A DNA stretch of 64,000 nucleotides, from the NCBI GenBank assembly GCA_026396015.1, contig JAPLXP010000003.1, positions 198,158 to 262,157 of the forward strand. Direction: 5' to 3'. The stretch's first letter is position 1; every line of letters starts with the position of its first letter. The notes beneath the pieces are model-generated. The model was given only the letters and a program-made list of their open reading frames with translations, was not told the origin of the DNA and made no database searches. Below, piece by piece: positions 36,801-46,251 of this stretch. This stretch comes from Candidatus Nomurabacteria bacterium (GTDB lineage: Bacteria; Patescibacteria; Paceibacteria; UBA9973). Position numbers and translations under genes: made by a program.

Positions 36801-36812
36801 TTTGTAGTCTGT

Positions 36813-37071
36813 ATCGAAATAAAATAATTATTGAAAAAGTCTTGCGCAGGAGATTAGAAAATAAATGAGTTTACGAATATTATTTTCTTGATTGAGGGGA
36901 TTAAATAAAAACTGCTTTTTATTTAATCCGGTTCGCGAAGCGAAATTGCCGATGCGAAGCAGGCAATAGGGAGAGATATTTTTCAACAGAAAAATATTCG
37001 TGCTTTTTGAAATAAGTTATTTTATGTAGATAATTATTTGTTTATCTTGAAGATAATTATTTTATTTCGAT
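36813..37071. repeat. Palindromic element, family B copy 5, with a nested insertion
   Basis: Perfect 19-bp arms ATCGAAATAAAATAATTAT (36813-36831) and its inverse (37053-37071) flank a family B core (AAAAAGTCTTGCGCAGGAG, AAATGAGTTTACGAATATTA, ATTCGTGCTTTTTGA). Inside it, between TTTTCTTGATTGAGG and GAGATATTTTTC, sits a second palindrome (GATTAAATAAAAACTGC facing TTTTTATTTAATCC) followed by GTTCGCGAAGCGAA and GCCGATGCGAAGCAGGC. Confidence 0.85.
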
Positions 37072-37307
37072 GTAATTTTATTTTAATTAAAATATTTATT
37101 AAAAAAATAAAAAATATTTTTTCTAAAAAAATTTAAAAATAAAAAGTTATCCACAGTTTTATTTAAAAAAGTATTGCACATATTTTTTATATATACGATA
37201 ATGTAATTGTGAGTGTGATAAATTTTTTTATAAATTTATTTTATTTTAAAATTTTTTATAAGGTCGTATATCACACATCCTTTAAAAATTAATTTTTTTT
37301 TAAATAT
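37072..37307. other. AT-rich intergenic stretch with one DnaA box
   Basis: Almost pure A/T with long A- and T-runs; TTATCCACA at 37147-37155 is a perfect DnaA-box match. No second box, no dnaA or dnaN nearby. The end of the stretch is the leader of the histone-like gene. Confidence 0.5.
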
Positions 37308-37415
37308 ATGGCAGCAAAAAAGAAGGTAGTAAAAAAAGCAGTTAAAAAAGTTGTAAAGAAAGTTGCAAAGAAAGCAGTTAAGAAGGCTGTGAAGAAAGTT
37401 GCAAAGAAGAAGTAA
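37308..37415 (+). CDS. 35-residue Lys/Ala/Val-rich histone-like peptide
   Basis: From ATG 37308 to TAA 37415 the frame reads MAAKKKVVKKAVKKVV then KKVAKKAVKKAVKKVAKKK: repeated AVKK units like the tails of bacterial histone H1-like proteins. Strongly basic, likely to bind DNA or RNA. The gene has a long AT-rich leader and its own terminator, and the Lys codons vary (AAA/AAG), arguing that the protein is under selection. Confidence 0.75.
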   Translation: MAAKKKVVKKAVKKVVKKVAKKAVKKAVKKVAKKK

Positions 37416-37434
37416 TTAACTTCTTTCAAAACCA

Positions 37435-37468
37435 AGAAAACCCCCTCTCTATCGGGGGTTTTCTTTTT
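37435..37468 (+). terminator. Terminator of the histone-like gene
   Basis: AAGAAAACCCCC, TCTCTAT, CGGGGGTTTTCTTTTT stem-loop. Confidence 0.85.
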
Positions 37469-37537
37469 GCTTCATATCATATTTTTTTAAATTTCAAATA
37501 TTTTAAAAAAGGTCTATATGTGTTAAAATGGGTTCCT

Positions 37538-40009
37538 ATGAGTATTATACAGAGTATATTTGGGGATGAGAGTAGCGCCTTTGTAAAGAAGGCTAAAAAG
37601 ACTGTTTCTGTTATCAACTCCCTAGAAGAAAAAATCAAAAATTTAAAAGATGAAGAATTCAAAGATAAGACTATTGAGTTGAGAAGTCGCCTCCAGAAGG
37701 GTGAATCACTTGATGATGTATTACCCGAAGCTTTTGCAGTGGTTCGTGAGGTTGCCTACCGTACAAAAGGTGAGCGTCACTATGATGTGCAGATGATCGG
37801 TGGATGTGCATTGCAAGCTGGAAATATTGCCGAGATGCGTACAGGTGAAGGTAAAACTTTGACTGCTACAACTCCCGCATATCTGAATGCACTTTCAAGT
37901 GAAGGTGTACATATCATAACAGTGAATGATTATCTTTCTCGTCGTGATGCTGTGTGGATGGGTCCAATATTTTCTATGCTCGGCATGACTGTGGGTGTTG
38001 TGAATTCTCAGAACACATCATACATATACGATTCATCCCATATCGATAAAGTATCTGATTCAGAGAGTGATGCAGGATCATTTAAAGTTGAGTACGAATG
38101 TCTTCGTCCTTGCAGTAGAAAGGAAGCCTACGCCGCTGATATCACATACGGTACGAACAATGAATTCGGTTTCGATTTCCTTCGCGACAATTTAGCTCAA
38201 CATGTAGACAATCTAGTTCAAAGGGGTCATCACTATGCTATCGTCGATGAGGTGGACTCTATCTTGATAGATGAATCACGTACTCCACTGATCATATCAT
38301 CACCAGCAGAAGATTCAGAAGATCTTTATTATACTTTTGCTGATATTTCAAAACAATTAAAAAAAGAAGATGATTATACTGTGGACGAAAAACTCCGCGC
38401 GATATCTCTGACTGATGCAGGTATTACTAATGCAGAAAATCTTTTAGGTATTTCTGATATTTATACAGAGAAGGGTATCAAGTATGTTCATCATCTAGAG
38501 ACTGCAGTACGTGCACGTGCATTATTTGAGAACAATAAAGACTACGTAGTAAAAGAAGGTGAGGTAATCATCGTTGATGCATTTACTGGACGTCTGCAGC
38601 CGGGCCGCCGATGGAGTGAAGGGTTGCATCAGGCTATCGAGGCAAAGGAAGGTGTAAAAATAGAAAAGGAGACTCGAGCAGTCGCTTCTATTACATTCCA
38701 AAACTATTTCCGTTTTTACAAGAAACTATCAGGTATGACTGGTACTGCTGATACATCAAAAGAAGAATTCCAAAAAGTTTACGGTATCGATGTTATTGTT
38801 GTACCTACACATAGAGATGTAGCTCGTCTTGATAAACAAGATCTGATATATCAGACTGAAGAGGGTAAATATAAAGCTATTGTATCTAAAGTAAAAGAAC
38901 TTCAGATCAAGGGTCAGCCAGTATTGATTGGTACTGTGTCTATCGAAAAGAACGAAGTACTATCTGCTTATCTAAAACAAGCCGGAGTGATTCATACAAT
39001 CCTAAATGCCAAGAACCATGAACACGAAGGTGAGATCATCGCCAACGCCGGTAGATATGGTGCGGTTACTGTAGCCACAAACATGGCAGGACGTGGAGTT
39101 GATATCAAGCTAGGAGGTGTACCTTACTCAAAAGAATCTTATGACAAGGTCCGTGATCTAGGTGGACTATTCGTTTTAGGTACTGAAAGACATGAAGCTC
39201 GTCGCATCGACAACCAGCTACGTGGACGATCTGGTCGTCAGGGTGACCCAGGTGAGACTCAATTCTACGTATCACTCGAAGACGACCTAATGCGTATCTT
39301 CGGTGGGGATCGCGTAAAGGCTATGATGGGAAGACTAGGAGTAGAGGAAGATCAGCCTATTCAGAACAGTATCATATCAAAAACACTTGAGAATGCTCAG
39401 GCTAAAATTGAAGGTTTCCATTTTGACTCTCGAAAACATACTCTAGAATACGATGATCTGATGAACCACCAGAGAAGTGTCGTATATGGACGCCGCAGAA
39501 CTATGCTCACTGGTAAGACTGAAGATATTCAGATTTTCCTTGATGGAATAGTAGCTGAATACCCAGAATTGGCTGATGTTATAGTAGAAAAGAAGGCCAA
39601 GTCAGGTGAAGGTCCATTTTATGAGACTATCCGCCGAATCGCATTATATACTACAGACAATCTATGGGTTGAACATCTAGAATCTATGGATCATACTCGA
39701 TCTTCAGTAAACCTACGTGCCTATGGCCAGAGAGATCCACTCATTGAATACAAGAAAGAGGGTCTGCGAATGTTTAAAGAAATGGAGGCAATGTTCAAAG
39801 AGCAAATTGCATCATTTGTCCGCACATTGAACATCACTGAGAACAATGGTGGTATCCAAGAAGTACCATCAACACCGACAATCATACTCTCAACTGACGA
39901 TCAGAGTGGTTCTGTACCGTCTATATCAGGGGATAAAGTAGGCCGCAATGATCTATGTCCATGTGGCTCTGGCAAGAAATATAAGAAGTGTCATGGTCAA
40001 GAAAAATAG
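37538..40009 (+). CDS. secA: Preprotein translocase ATPase SecA
   Basis: Drives export through SecYEG; needed for the many secreted proteins here. Walker A MRTGEGKTLTATT lies near residue 100, Walker B IVDEVDSILIDESRTPLIIS, the C-terminal half shows TNMAGRGVDIKLGG and GRSGRQGDPGETQFYVSLED, and the last residues form the SEC-C zinc motif GRNDLCPCGSGKKYKKCHG. I start at MSIIQSIFGDE (823 residues); TTAAAAT preceded by TGTG lies 8 nt upstream. No insertion. Length is normal for compact SecA. Confidence 0.97.
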   Translation: MSIIQSIFGDESSAFVKKAKKTVSVINSLEEKIKNLKDEEFKDKTIELRSRLQKGESLDDVLPEAFAVVREVAYRTKGERHYDVQMIGGCALQAGNIAEMRTGEGKTLTATTPAYLNALSSEGVHIITVNDYLSRRDAVWMGPIFSMLGMTVGVVNSQNTSYIYDSSHIDKVSDSESDAGSFKVEYECLRPCSRKEAYAADITYGTNNEFGFDFLRDNLAQHVDNLVQRGHHYAIVDEVDSILIDESRTPLIISSPAEDSEDLYYTFADISKQLKKEDDYTVDEKLRAISLTDAGITNAENLLGISDIYTEKGIKYVHHLETAVRARALFENNKDYVVKEGEVIIVDAFTGRLQPGRRWSEGLHQAIEAKEGVKIEKETRAVASITFQNYFRFYKKLSGMTGTADTSKEEFQKVYGIDVIVVPTHRDVARLDKQDLIYQTEEGKYKAIVSKVKELQIKGQPVLIGTVSIEKNEVLSAYLKQAGVIHTILNAKNHEHEGEIIANAGRYGAVTVATNMAGRGVDIKLGGVPYSKESYDKVRDLGGLFVLGTERHEARRIDNQLRGRSGRQGDPGETQFYVSLEDDLMRIFGGDRVKAMMGRLGVEEDQPIQNSIISKTLENAQAKIEGFHFDSRKHTLEYDDLMNHQRSVVYGRRRTMLTGKTEDIQIFLDGIVAEYPELADVIVEKKAKSGEGPFYETIRRIALYTTDNLWVEHLESMDHTRSSVNLRAYGQRDPLIEYKKEGLRMFKEMEAMFKEQIASFVRTLNITENNGGIQEVPSTPTIILSTDDQSGSVPSISGDKVGRNDLCPCGSGKKYKKCHGQEK

Positions 40010-40342
40010 CTAATTTCGTTGGTAAATAAGGGTTTTTATAGGACAAAGTCGTAAATGTGTCAAAAAACGGCTAAAACCTTTACAAAATAGGCATTATTTC
40101 ACAATTAAATACCCTAGTATGTCAAGTACTATTGAACAAAAAACCCTTATTTTATAAGGGTTTTTTGTATTTGACACATAGAAAAACAGTGGCATAACCA
40201 TTGACTTTTGTAGCTCAATATGCTATTATATATCAAGTCCCAAGTATGTTATGTTCAATCGTAATATATATGGGTTTTTTATTTTGAGCTACGGTTCAAG
40301 ATATACACAGACACATGTTTGGCGGAGCACAACCGCTACATT
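40010..40342 (+). other. Intergenic region: terminator, promoter and long leader
   Basis: No gene seen. A hairpin at 40137-40170 (AAACCCTTAT, TTT, ATAAGGGTTTTTT) ends the secA transcript. TTGACT at about 40202 with TATTAT preceded by TGC about 17 bp on forms a promoter, leaving an unusually long leader of about 110 nt before the glucosaminidase-like gene; TAGCTCAA in the promoter is mirrored by TTGAGCTA in the leader. Confidence 0.65.
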
Positions 40343-40930
40343 ATGAAAAACAAAAAAATTATACAGTTTCTACAGTCTTTTGTGGCTATACCATTGTTTG
40401 CCACAACACTCCCATTTGCTGGAGTGACTGCTATTCAAAGCCAGGCTGTAGCGATTAGTCAAGAACCAACACAAATCACAAGCTCACTGTTAACCCCAGA
40501 AGAAGCCAAGATTCGTGCAGAGCATATCAAAGACGTCAATGACTTCTTTGAATCAAGAAATGCTCCGCTTGCTGGATACGGAGAAAAGTTCGTAGACGAG
40601 GCAGCTAAAAATGATATTGATTGGAGACTTCTACCTGCTATTGCCACACGTGAATCAAACGCTGGTAAAGACGCTTGTAAGAGTTCAAAAGCCCCAAACA
40701 ATAACTTCGGTTGGTTTTCATGTAAACGTGGCTTCTCTTCTGTTGATGAGTCTATCGAATATATCTCAAAGACACTAGGAGGAAACAATGAAAAGGCTCC
40801 GCACTATACGGACGACATGAATACTACTCAAATTTTAAAACGTTATAATCCAGATTCTATTGTTCCTGGATACTCAAAACAAGTCATCAGAATTATGAAA
40901 GTAATTAATTCGGATGAAGATATTATATAA
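40343..40930 (+). CDS. Secreted glucosaminidase/lysozyme-like protein
   Basis: A 195-residue exported protein: signal peptide (KIIQFLQSFVAIPLFATTLP), linker, then a compact domain with YGEKFVDEAAKNDIDWRLLP AIATRESNAGKD, NNNFGWFSCKRGFSS and YNPDSIVPGYSKQV. This matches the glucosaminidase-type lysozyme-like fold; the Glu in ATRESN would be the catalytic residue. Probably a peptidoglycan-remodelling enzyme. The ATG at 40343 is preferred to an upstream TTG. Confidence 0.75.
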   Translation: MKNKKIIQFLQSFVAIPLFATTLPFAGVTAIQSQAVAISQEPTQITSSLLTPEEAKIRAEHIKDVNDFFESRNAPLAGYGEKFVDEAAKNDIDWRLLPAIATRESNAGKDACKSSKAPNNNFGWFSCKRGFSSVDESIEYISKTLGGNNEKAPHYTDDMNTTQILKRYNPDSIVPGYSKQVIRIMKVINSDEDII

Positions 40931-40945
40931 GCTCTATCAGTTTTA

Positions 40946-40985
40946 AAATAACACCCACGACGGTATCGTGGGTGTTATTTTTTTA
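40946..40985. terminator. Bidirectional terminator between the lysozyme-like gene and dnaE
   Basis: AATAACACCCACGA, CGG, TATCGTGGGTGTTATT stem with flanking A/T runs. Confidence 0.85.
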
Positions 40986-43900
40986 TATTCTCTTCATTTT
41001 TTCAATAACTAGACTCTTTTCACCATTCCTCTCGCTGACTTTTGCATTGATGGCTATGATATTGTTTTCAATTAGTATATCTTTTGACCCTTCAAATAAT
41101 TTCGGGAATACAACTGCCTCCATGGTGCCTGTATAGTCTGATATCGCGATGAATGCCATACGATCCCCCTTTTTAGTGTTGACTATTCTGATTGTGTCGA
41201 TGATTGCCGCTACGACTACTGGTTTTTCTTTTTCTACGTTTGCTCGTATCTCTGATATTACAGTTCCAAATTTTTCAATCTTTTCCTTATATATATCTAA
41301 TGGATGACCCGAGATATATAATCCGAGTAATTCTTTTTCCCAAGATAATTTTTCTGTTTGAGTTGCTTCTGTTTGAGATACTAATTTTAATTGTGCTTTG
41401 ATTCCACCAATAGCTCCAAAGAGCGATTCTTGTGCTCCACTACCTTTGGATTCTTTATTAAATTCTATTAGTAATTCAAGATTGCCGATAATCATATTTC
41501 TTTCTGATAAATCATCCATAGCACCTGATTTAGTGAGGGCTTCTACTGATTTTTTATTAAGATTTTTATGGTTGATTCGCTCAAAGAAATTTTCTAGTGT
41601 TGTAAACTTTCCGCCACGTTTTCTCTCTTCAATGATTGCATTGGCTATGTCCGTGCCTAGATTTTTAATTGTGTAGAGTCCGAATCGTATGGTACGATCT
41701 TTTTCATTGTTGCTACCTACAATCACCGTGAACCCTCCGAAGCTTTCATTGACATTTGGTGGTAGGACTTTGATTCCCATCTTTTCACATTCACCGACTA
41801 TTTCAGCAATTTTTTCTACATCTCCAGATTCAGCTGTCAGAATAGCTGTCATGTATTCAACGGGGTAGTTGGCTTTCATGTATGCAGTCTGGTAGGATAC
41901 ACGACCGTAGCTTGCAGCATGTGCCTTGTTGAATCCATAGGCGGCAAATGGCTCGATGAGTTCCCAGAGCTTCTTGGCTTTTTGAGGAGTGAGGCCATGC
42001 TCGATGAATCCTTCATTGAGGTGCTTCTTTTGGGCCTCCATTTCTGCTGGAATTTTCTTGCCCATGGCCTTGCGGAGCTTGTCTGCCTCGAGCCACGAGT
42101 ATCCTGCGAGCTTGATCGCAATCATCATAACGTCATCTTGATATGTGATAACTCCAAAGGATTGGTCTAGGATTTCTTCCATTCTTGGATCGAGGTATTT
42201 GACCTTGGAATTGTCGTGTTTACGCTCAATGTATTCTGGTATCATTTCCATTGGTCCGGGGCGGTATAGGGCCACCATGGCGTTTATATCATGTATTGTA
42301 GACGGCATTAGCTCCTTCAAATACCTAGTCATTCCAGATCCATTTAATTGGAAAAGACCCATAGTCTCTCCACGGGTAAGCATAGCAAAAGTCTTCTTGT
42401 CTTCTAGGTCTATTTTGTCGATATTTATGTCTATATCATGGATTTGTTTTACGAGCCGGACCGCGTCTGCGAGTATGGCCAAATTGCGAATACCCAGGAA
42501 ATCAAACTTTGGAAGACCAGCATCTTCGATACTATACATGTCGTATTGAGTGATCACATCACCACCTTTTGGGTCGTATTGAACAGGAGTAAAGTCTGAT
42601 AGTGGGCGAGGGGCGATCACGACACCAGCAGCATGGACCGAGATATGTCGAACACAACCCTCCATCTTGCGAGCGAGGTCTATGATCTCTTTTGTTTCAG
42701 CTTCATTTTTATATGCGGCTGCTAGTTCTGGTACTATCTCCATGGCATGATCGATAGTCATAGCTGTGCCTTGGGATCCGAGAGGTATCATGCTGGATAA
42801 TCGGTCTCCAATAGAGTATGGATGACCTAGAGCTCGAGCCACATCACGCACAGAACCCTTGGCCATCATTGTACCAAAAGTACCAATCTGAGCTACTTTA
42901 TCCTCACCATATTTTCTTTTTGCATAAGCAATAATTTCATCACGTCTGTTATCAGCATAGTCCATATCTATATCAGGTAGGGATGGACGCTCTGGGTTTA
43001 GAAAACGTTCAAAGGGGAGTTTATATATGAGTGGATCAACATTTGTAATTCCAATAAGATAAGTCGTCAGTGATCCGGCGACCGATCCTCGGATATTTGT
43101 CAGGATTCCATTTTCGCGAGCATACTTGAGAAGGTCTCCAACTACTAAAAAGTAAGCTGGGTATCCTTTTTGTTTGATAATTCCTAATTCGTATTCAAGA
43201 CGTGTTTTGTATGCATCATCAATTTTAATATCACGAAATTCAAATCCAGCATAAGCAAGATCTCGTAGGACTCCGTCTGCTGTCTGTCCATTTTCAATTG
43301 GGAAATCAGGGAAGTAAGCAGTGCCTAGCTCCAGGTCGTACGCCTCGCACATGTCTGCTACATATCTAGTATTGTCTACAGACTCTGGGCAATCTTTGAA
43401 ATATAGACGTGCGGTTTTTTCATCAATAAGAGAGAAATCATCATCTGGAAATTCAAATTTTCCAGAGTCTTTTACATCAGCACCAGTATTTACTTGGAGT
43501 AATGTATGGTGAGCTTTGTGGTCATCACGGCATGGATAGTGCGAGTCTTGAGTTGCTACAGGTTTTATTCCATGCTTTTTTGCAAGCTCGAGGAGTTTAC
43601 CTCGCAGCTCTGCATCACGCTCGATATGAGGGTGATTTTGTATTTCAATAAAATAGTTTTCTTTCCCAAAAATATCCTGGTGAGTTTTTATGAGTTCATC
43701 TGCGCGAGTCATATCTCCTGCGAGTATCGATTTTGACAGCATCCCACCCATACAACCAGAAAGACAAATGATTCCTTCACTGTGTTCACGGAGCAGATCC
43801 ATATCTACACGAGGTTTGTAATAATAACCCTCGAGATTAGCACGAGTAACGATTTTCATCAAGTTTTTGTATCCCTGAATGTTCTTTGCGAGTAGGATAA

Positions 43901-44171
43901 GGTGATAGCGTTTATTGTCGATACCGGGCTCCTTGTCAAAGCGAGTTCTTTCTGCGACGTATACCTCACATCCGATGATTGGCTTGATCCCAGCCTTGTT
44001 GCACTCCTTGTAGAGCTCGATTGCACCATACATACTACCGTGGTCAGTAAGAGCCACAGCATTCATCCCTGATTGCTTTGCGATCTTGACCATCACTTCC
44101 ACCTTGGTCAATCCATCGAGGAGGGAATAGTGTGAATGTGTATGTAAATGTATGAATTTTGAGTCTAACAT
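40983..44171 (-). CDS. dnaE: DNA polymerase III alpha subunit
   Basis: Replicative polymerase, 1062 residues. N-terminal PHP domain (HLHTHSHYSLLDGL, ALTDHGSMYGAIEL), catalytic palm with PDIDMDYADNRRDEIIAYAK and YRPGPMEMIPEYIERKH, fingers with YQDDVMMIAIKLAGYSW and GFNKAHAASYGRVSYQTAY, HhH motif and a C-terminal OB fold (VAAIIDTIRIVNTKKGDRMA). TATAAT ends exactly 6 nt before the ATG, so this essential gene too appears leaderless. Confidence 0.97.
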   Translation of the reverse strand: MLDSKFIHLHTHSHYSLLDGLTKVEVMVKIAKQSGMNAVALTDHGSMYGAIELYKECNKAGIKPIIGCEVYVAERTRFDKEPGIDNKRYHLILLAKNIQGYKNLMKIVTRANLEGYYYKPRVDMDLLREHSEGIICLSGCMGGMLSKSILAGDMTRADELIKTHQDIFGKENYFIEIQNHPHIERDAELRGKLLELAKKHGIKPVATQDSHYPCRDDHKAHHTLLQVNTGADVKDSGKFEFPDDDFSLIDEKTARLYFKDCPESVDNTRYVADMCEAYDLELGTAYFPDFPIENGQTADGVLRDLAYAGFEFRDIKIDDAYKTRLEYELGIIKQKGYPAYFLVVGDLLKYARENGILTNIRGSVAGSLTTYLIGITNVDPLIYKLPFERFLNPERPSLPDIDMDYADNRRDEIIAYAKRKYGEDKVAQIGTFGTMMAKGSVRDVARALGHPYSIGDRLSSMIPLGSQGTAMTIDHAMEIVPELAAAYKNEAETKEIIDLARKMEGCVRHISVHAAGVVIAPRPLSDFTPVQYDPKGGDVITQYDMYSIEDAGLPKFDFLGIRNLAILADAVRLVKQIHDIDINIDKIDLEDKKTFAMLTRGETMGLFQLNGSGMTRYLKELMPSTIHDINAMVALYRPGPMEMIPEYIERKHDNSKVKYLDPRMEEILDQSFGVITYQDDVMMIAIKLAGYSWLEADKLRKAMGKKIPAEMEAQKKHLNEGFIEHGLTPQKAKKLWELIEPFAAYGFNKAHAASYGRVSYQTAYMKANYPVEYMTAILTAESGDVEKIAEIVGECEKMGIKVLPPNVNESFGGFTVIVGSNNEKDRTIRFGLYTIKNLGTDIANAIIEERKRGGKFTTLENFFERINHKNLNKKSVEALTKSGAMDDLSERNMIIGNLELLIEFNKESKGSGAQESLFGAIGGIKAQLKLVSQTEATQTEKLSWEKELLGLYISGHPLDIYKEKIEKFGTVISEIRANVEKEKPVVVAAIIDTIRIVNTKKGDRMAFIAISDYTGTMEAVVFPKLFEGSKDILIENNIIAINAKVSERNGEKSLVIEKMKRI

Positions 44172-44285
44172 AGGGGTATTATACTAGAATTTTCTTAAAT
44201 TTGTAACCAATTCTTAGAAAATGCAATCCTTTAGGGGGCAGAGCTTCAAAGGCTTTAAAAATTGAATATTTGGTATAATAATCTA

Positions 44286-44990
44286 ATGGATAAAAAGTTT
44301 ATTATCGGCATAGATGAGGTGGGGCGAGGACCTGTAGCTGGACCAGTTATGGTCGGTGCTTTTTTGTTTTTGGCACCAGATTTTGAAGATCAGATCAGGC
44401 AATACAGTATTGAAAATAAATTACCTCTACGTGATTCAAAGAAATTGACTAAAAAACAAAAAGATAAATGGCTAATTTATTTTAAAGATCAAAAAGAAAA
44501 AGGGAATTGCGATTTCTCTGTGTCTGCCGTCTCGGCTGTTGATATAGACAAGATAGGAATCGTACCATCAATTCAGAGAGCTTTGAATAATTCTTTGAAA
44601 AAGGTTATTACAAAAAATAATCCAGCTTCACAGGATTATAATAATTTTCCCCGCTTTACCCTAAAGGGCTCCGACACGGTTAAAAATTATCATAATCCTG
44701 TTTCGCTGGAATCTGTGCAAGTTTTTTTAGATGGCGGACTAAAAGCTCCGTTAGAATATGTGAATCAAGAGACGATCATAAAAGGGGATGAGCTGCATCC
44801 TGTGATATCTTGTGCATCTATCGTGGCCAAGGTCACTCGGGATAGTATGATGGAAAAATATGCGCAGGAATATCCTGACTACGGATTTGAGAATCATGTC
44901 GGTTATGGTACAGCAGCTCATTACCTAGCTATTAAAAAACACGGGATGACCCCTCTGCACCGTAAAACTTTCTTGAAAAATATAAAATGA
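44286..44990 (+). CDS. rnhB: Ribonuclease HII with an in-frame palindromic insertion
   Basis: Removes RNA from RNA-DNA hybrids. GIDEVGRGPVAGPVMVGAF (8-26) holds the first catalytic Asp-Glu pair, DSKKLT follows, then VFLDGG with the third acidic residue, and ISCASIVAKVTRD near the end. Residues about 116-139 (QDYNNFPRFTLKGSDTVKNY) are encoded by a family A palindrome, between the helical region and the FLDG strand. I start at MDKKFIIG; TATAAT ends exactly 6 nt upstream. 234 residues. Stop is TGA. Confidence 0.95.
   Translation: MDKKFIIGIDEVGRGPVAGPVMVGAFLFLAPDFEDQIRQYSIENKLPLRDSKKLTKKQKDKWLIYFKDQKEKGNCDFSVSAVSAVDIDKIGIVPSIQRALNNSLKKVITKNNPASQDYNNFPRFTLKGSDTVKNYHNPVSLESVQVFLDGGLKAPLEYVNQETIIKGDELHPVISCASIVAKVTRDSMMEKYAQEYPDYGFENHVGYGTAAHYLAIKKHGMTPLHRKTFLKNIK
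44631..44700. repeat. Palindromic insertion, family A copy 3, inside rnhB
   Basis: A 70-bp element: left arm CAGGATTATAATAATTTT, core CCCCGCTTTACCCTAAAGGG then CTCCGACACGG, right arm AAAAATTATCATAATCCTG. The arms are inverted copies with one mismatch and a 1-nt shift, unlike those of the other two copies. The element is in frame. Confidence 0.9.
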
Positions 44991-45022
44991 AAAAATGCCT
45001 AGGTCTGACCTAGGCATTTTTT
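44990..45022. terminator. Bidirectional terminator between rnhB and rsmE
   Basis: AAAAAATGCCTAGGTC, TGACCTAGGCATTTTTTC stem. Confidence 0.85.
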
Positions 45023-45026
45023 CATT

Positions 45027-45719
45027 TTAGTTTATTGCTGTATAGCTTGCCACTATTGCTGCTGTCTCTCCACGGAGCATGAGTGATCCGAGTGAGGCTG
45101 TCTCAATATTGTTTTCACGAGCAAGAGTAATCTCTGTATCTGTGAATCCACCTTCAGGTCCGATAAACAGTGCGCAGCTATTTTCTTTTATACCCTTGAA
45201 TTGACCGCCAGATATATCAAAGATTATTTGCCTGTCTGTGTCTTTGCAATCTGTGAGTGCATCTTTGTATTTCATGGCTTCTGCTATCACAGGTACACTA
45301 TTGCGACCACACAATTCGGCTGCCTCATGCGCAATTTTTTTAAGGCGATCATATTTTAATCCAGTCTTTATTGTGTGCTCCGTTATTATTGGTACTATTT
45401 TTGATACGCCTATCTCTGCGGCTTTTTGTATCACAAGTTCAAAATTCTCTCGTTTCAATATTGCTAAATATAGTAAAACTTTTTTATTTCCTTCACGTGA
45501 ATTTTTGTTTATCTCGGCTACAGATAATGTCGCTCCAGATTTTGATAATTCAGTGATCGTACAGAGGGCCTCACCTTGGTCAGTATTTGCAAGGGTGATA
45601 ATCTCACCAATTTTAAATTTCAAAACATTCTTCCATTGATGAATGAGTTCTTTATCTCTTATCTCTATTTTATTTTCTATCACTGTGTAGGAGCTGATAA
45701 ATCTATGAACTTTTTTCAT
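45027..45719 (-). CDS. rsmE: 16S rRNA (uracil-1498-N3)-methyltransferase
   Basis: SPOUT-class methyltransferase of 230 residues; methylates U1498 in helix 44. N-terminal PUA-like part (ELIHQWKNVLKFKIGEIITL), then the knotted domain with FELVIQKAAEIGVSKIVPI, CALFIGPEGGFTDTEITLA and ASLGSLMLRGETAAI. Starts 1 bp after the DUF2231 gene and is in the same operon. U1498 itself appears to be kept in the rRNA region near the decoding site, so a substrate is present. Confidence 0.95.
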   Translation of the reverse strand: MKKVHRFISSYTVIENKIEIRDKELIHQWKNVLKFKIGEIITLANTDQGEALCTITELSKSGATLSVAEINKNSREGNKKVLLYLAILKRENFELVIQKAAEIGVSKIVPIITEHTIKTGLKYDRLKKIAHEAAELCGRNSVPVIAEAMKYKDALTDCKDTDRQIIFDISGGQFKGIKENSCALFIGPEGGFTDTEITLARENNIETASLGSLMLRGETAAIVASYTAIN

Positions 45720-45720
45720 A

Positions 45721-46236
45721 TTACATTACTAGATGGTAAAAGAATGACACTACTGGATCAATGTTTGGTCCGTATACGATAGCACCACCTAGGGCGCCAG
45801 TCATAGTGATAGCCACTAATCCCAAGAATGCGAGGATTATGATAAAGTAACTCTCGTATATCTTTGTTGCAATATTTAGTATTGTGCCCCAAATATTTGA
45901 AAAGCGACTATCAAAAATCTGTTGATTCCAGTCTGTTTTGTTTACCCACATTACTACATAAATTATACCAATGAATGCGAATATCCATGTAGAGATAGCT
46001 GCAAAGGTAGAATGAATCTCTACTAATGGTCGTAGATCTTTTGCTACTGCATGCTCGGCTCCATCACCTGTAGATAGTGCAGCAAATGCTCCTAGTGCAC
46101 CAGCAAATAGGATTGATGCTTTGACGTAAAACCAGTATATCTGACTTGTAATTTGATTGAATCTGATCAATTCTAATATTGCGTAAACAGTTAGTAATGC
46201 GATAGGGAAATGCACGAAAATTGGATGTATGTTCAT
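45721..46236 (-). CDS. DUF2231 family membrane protein
   Basis: A 171-residue protein with four membrane helices; the opening NIHPIFVHFPIALLTVYAIL is the hallmark of DUF2231 (HP.hvHFPIaL). A second His in DLRPLVEIHSTFAAISTW might bind heme or metal. Function unknown; suspected membrane redox or quinone-related roles are only guesses. TAGAAT ends exactly 6 nt before the ATG. Confidence 0.88.
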   Translation of the reverse strand: MNIHPIFVHFPIALLTVYAILELIRFNQITSQIYWFYVKASILFAGALGAFAALSTGDGAEHAVAKDLRPLVEIHSTFAAISTWIFAFIGIIYVVMWVNKTDWNQQIFDSRFSNIWGTILNIATKIYESYFIIILAFLGLVAITMTGALGGAIVYGPNIDPVVSFFYHLVM

Positions 46237-46251
46237 ATGCGTATTCTACTC

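Noticed and set aside
45490..45505. Possible parS site (TTCACGTGAA) in rsmE
   Set aside because: Only the 10-bp centre of the 16-bp parS consensus matches, inside a coding sequence 39 kb from parB; expected by chance at low rate and not supported by further copies.
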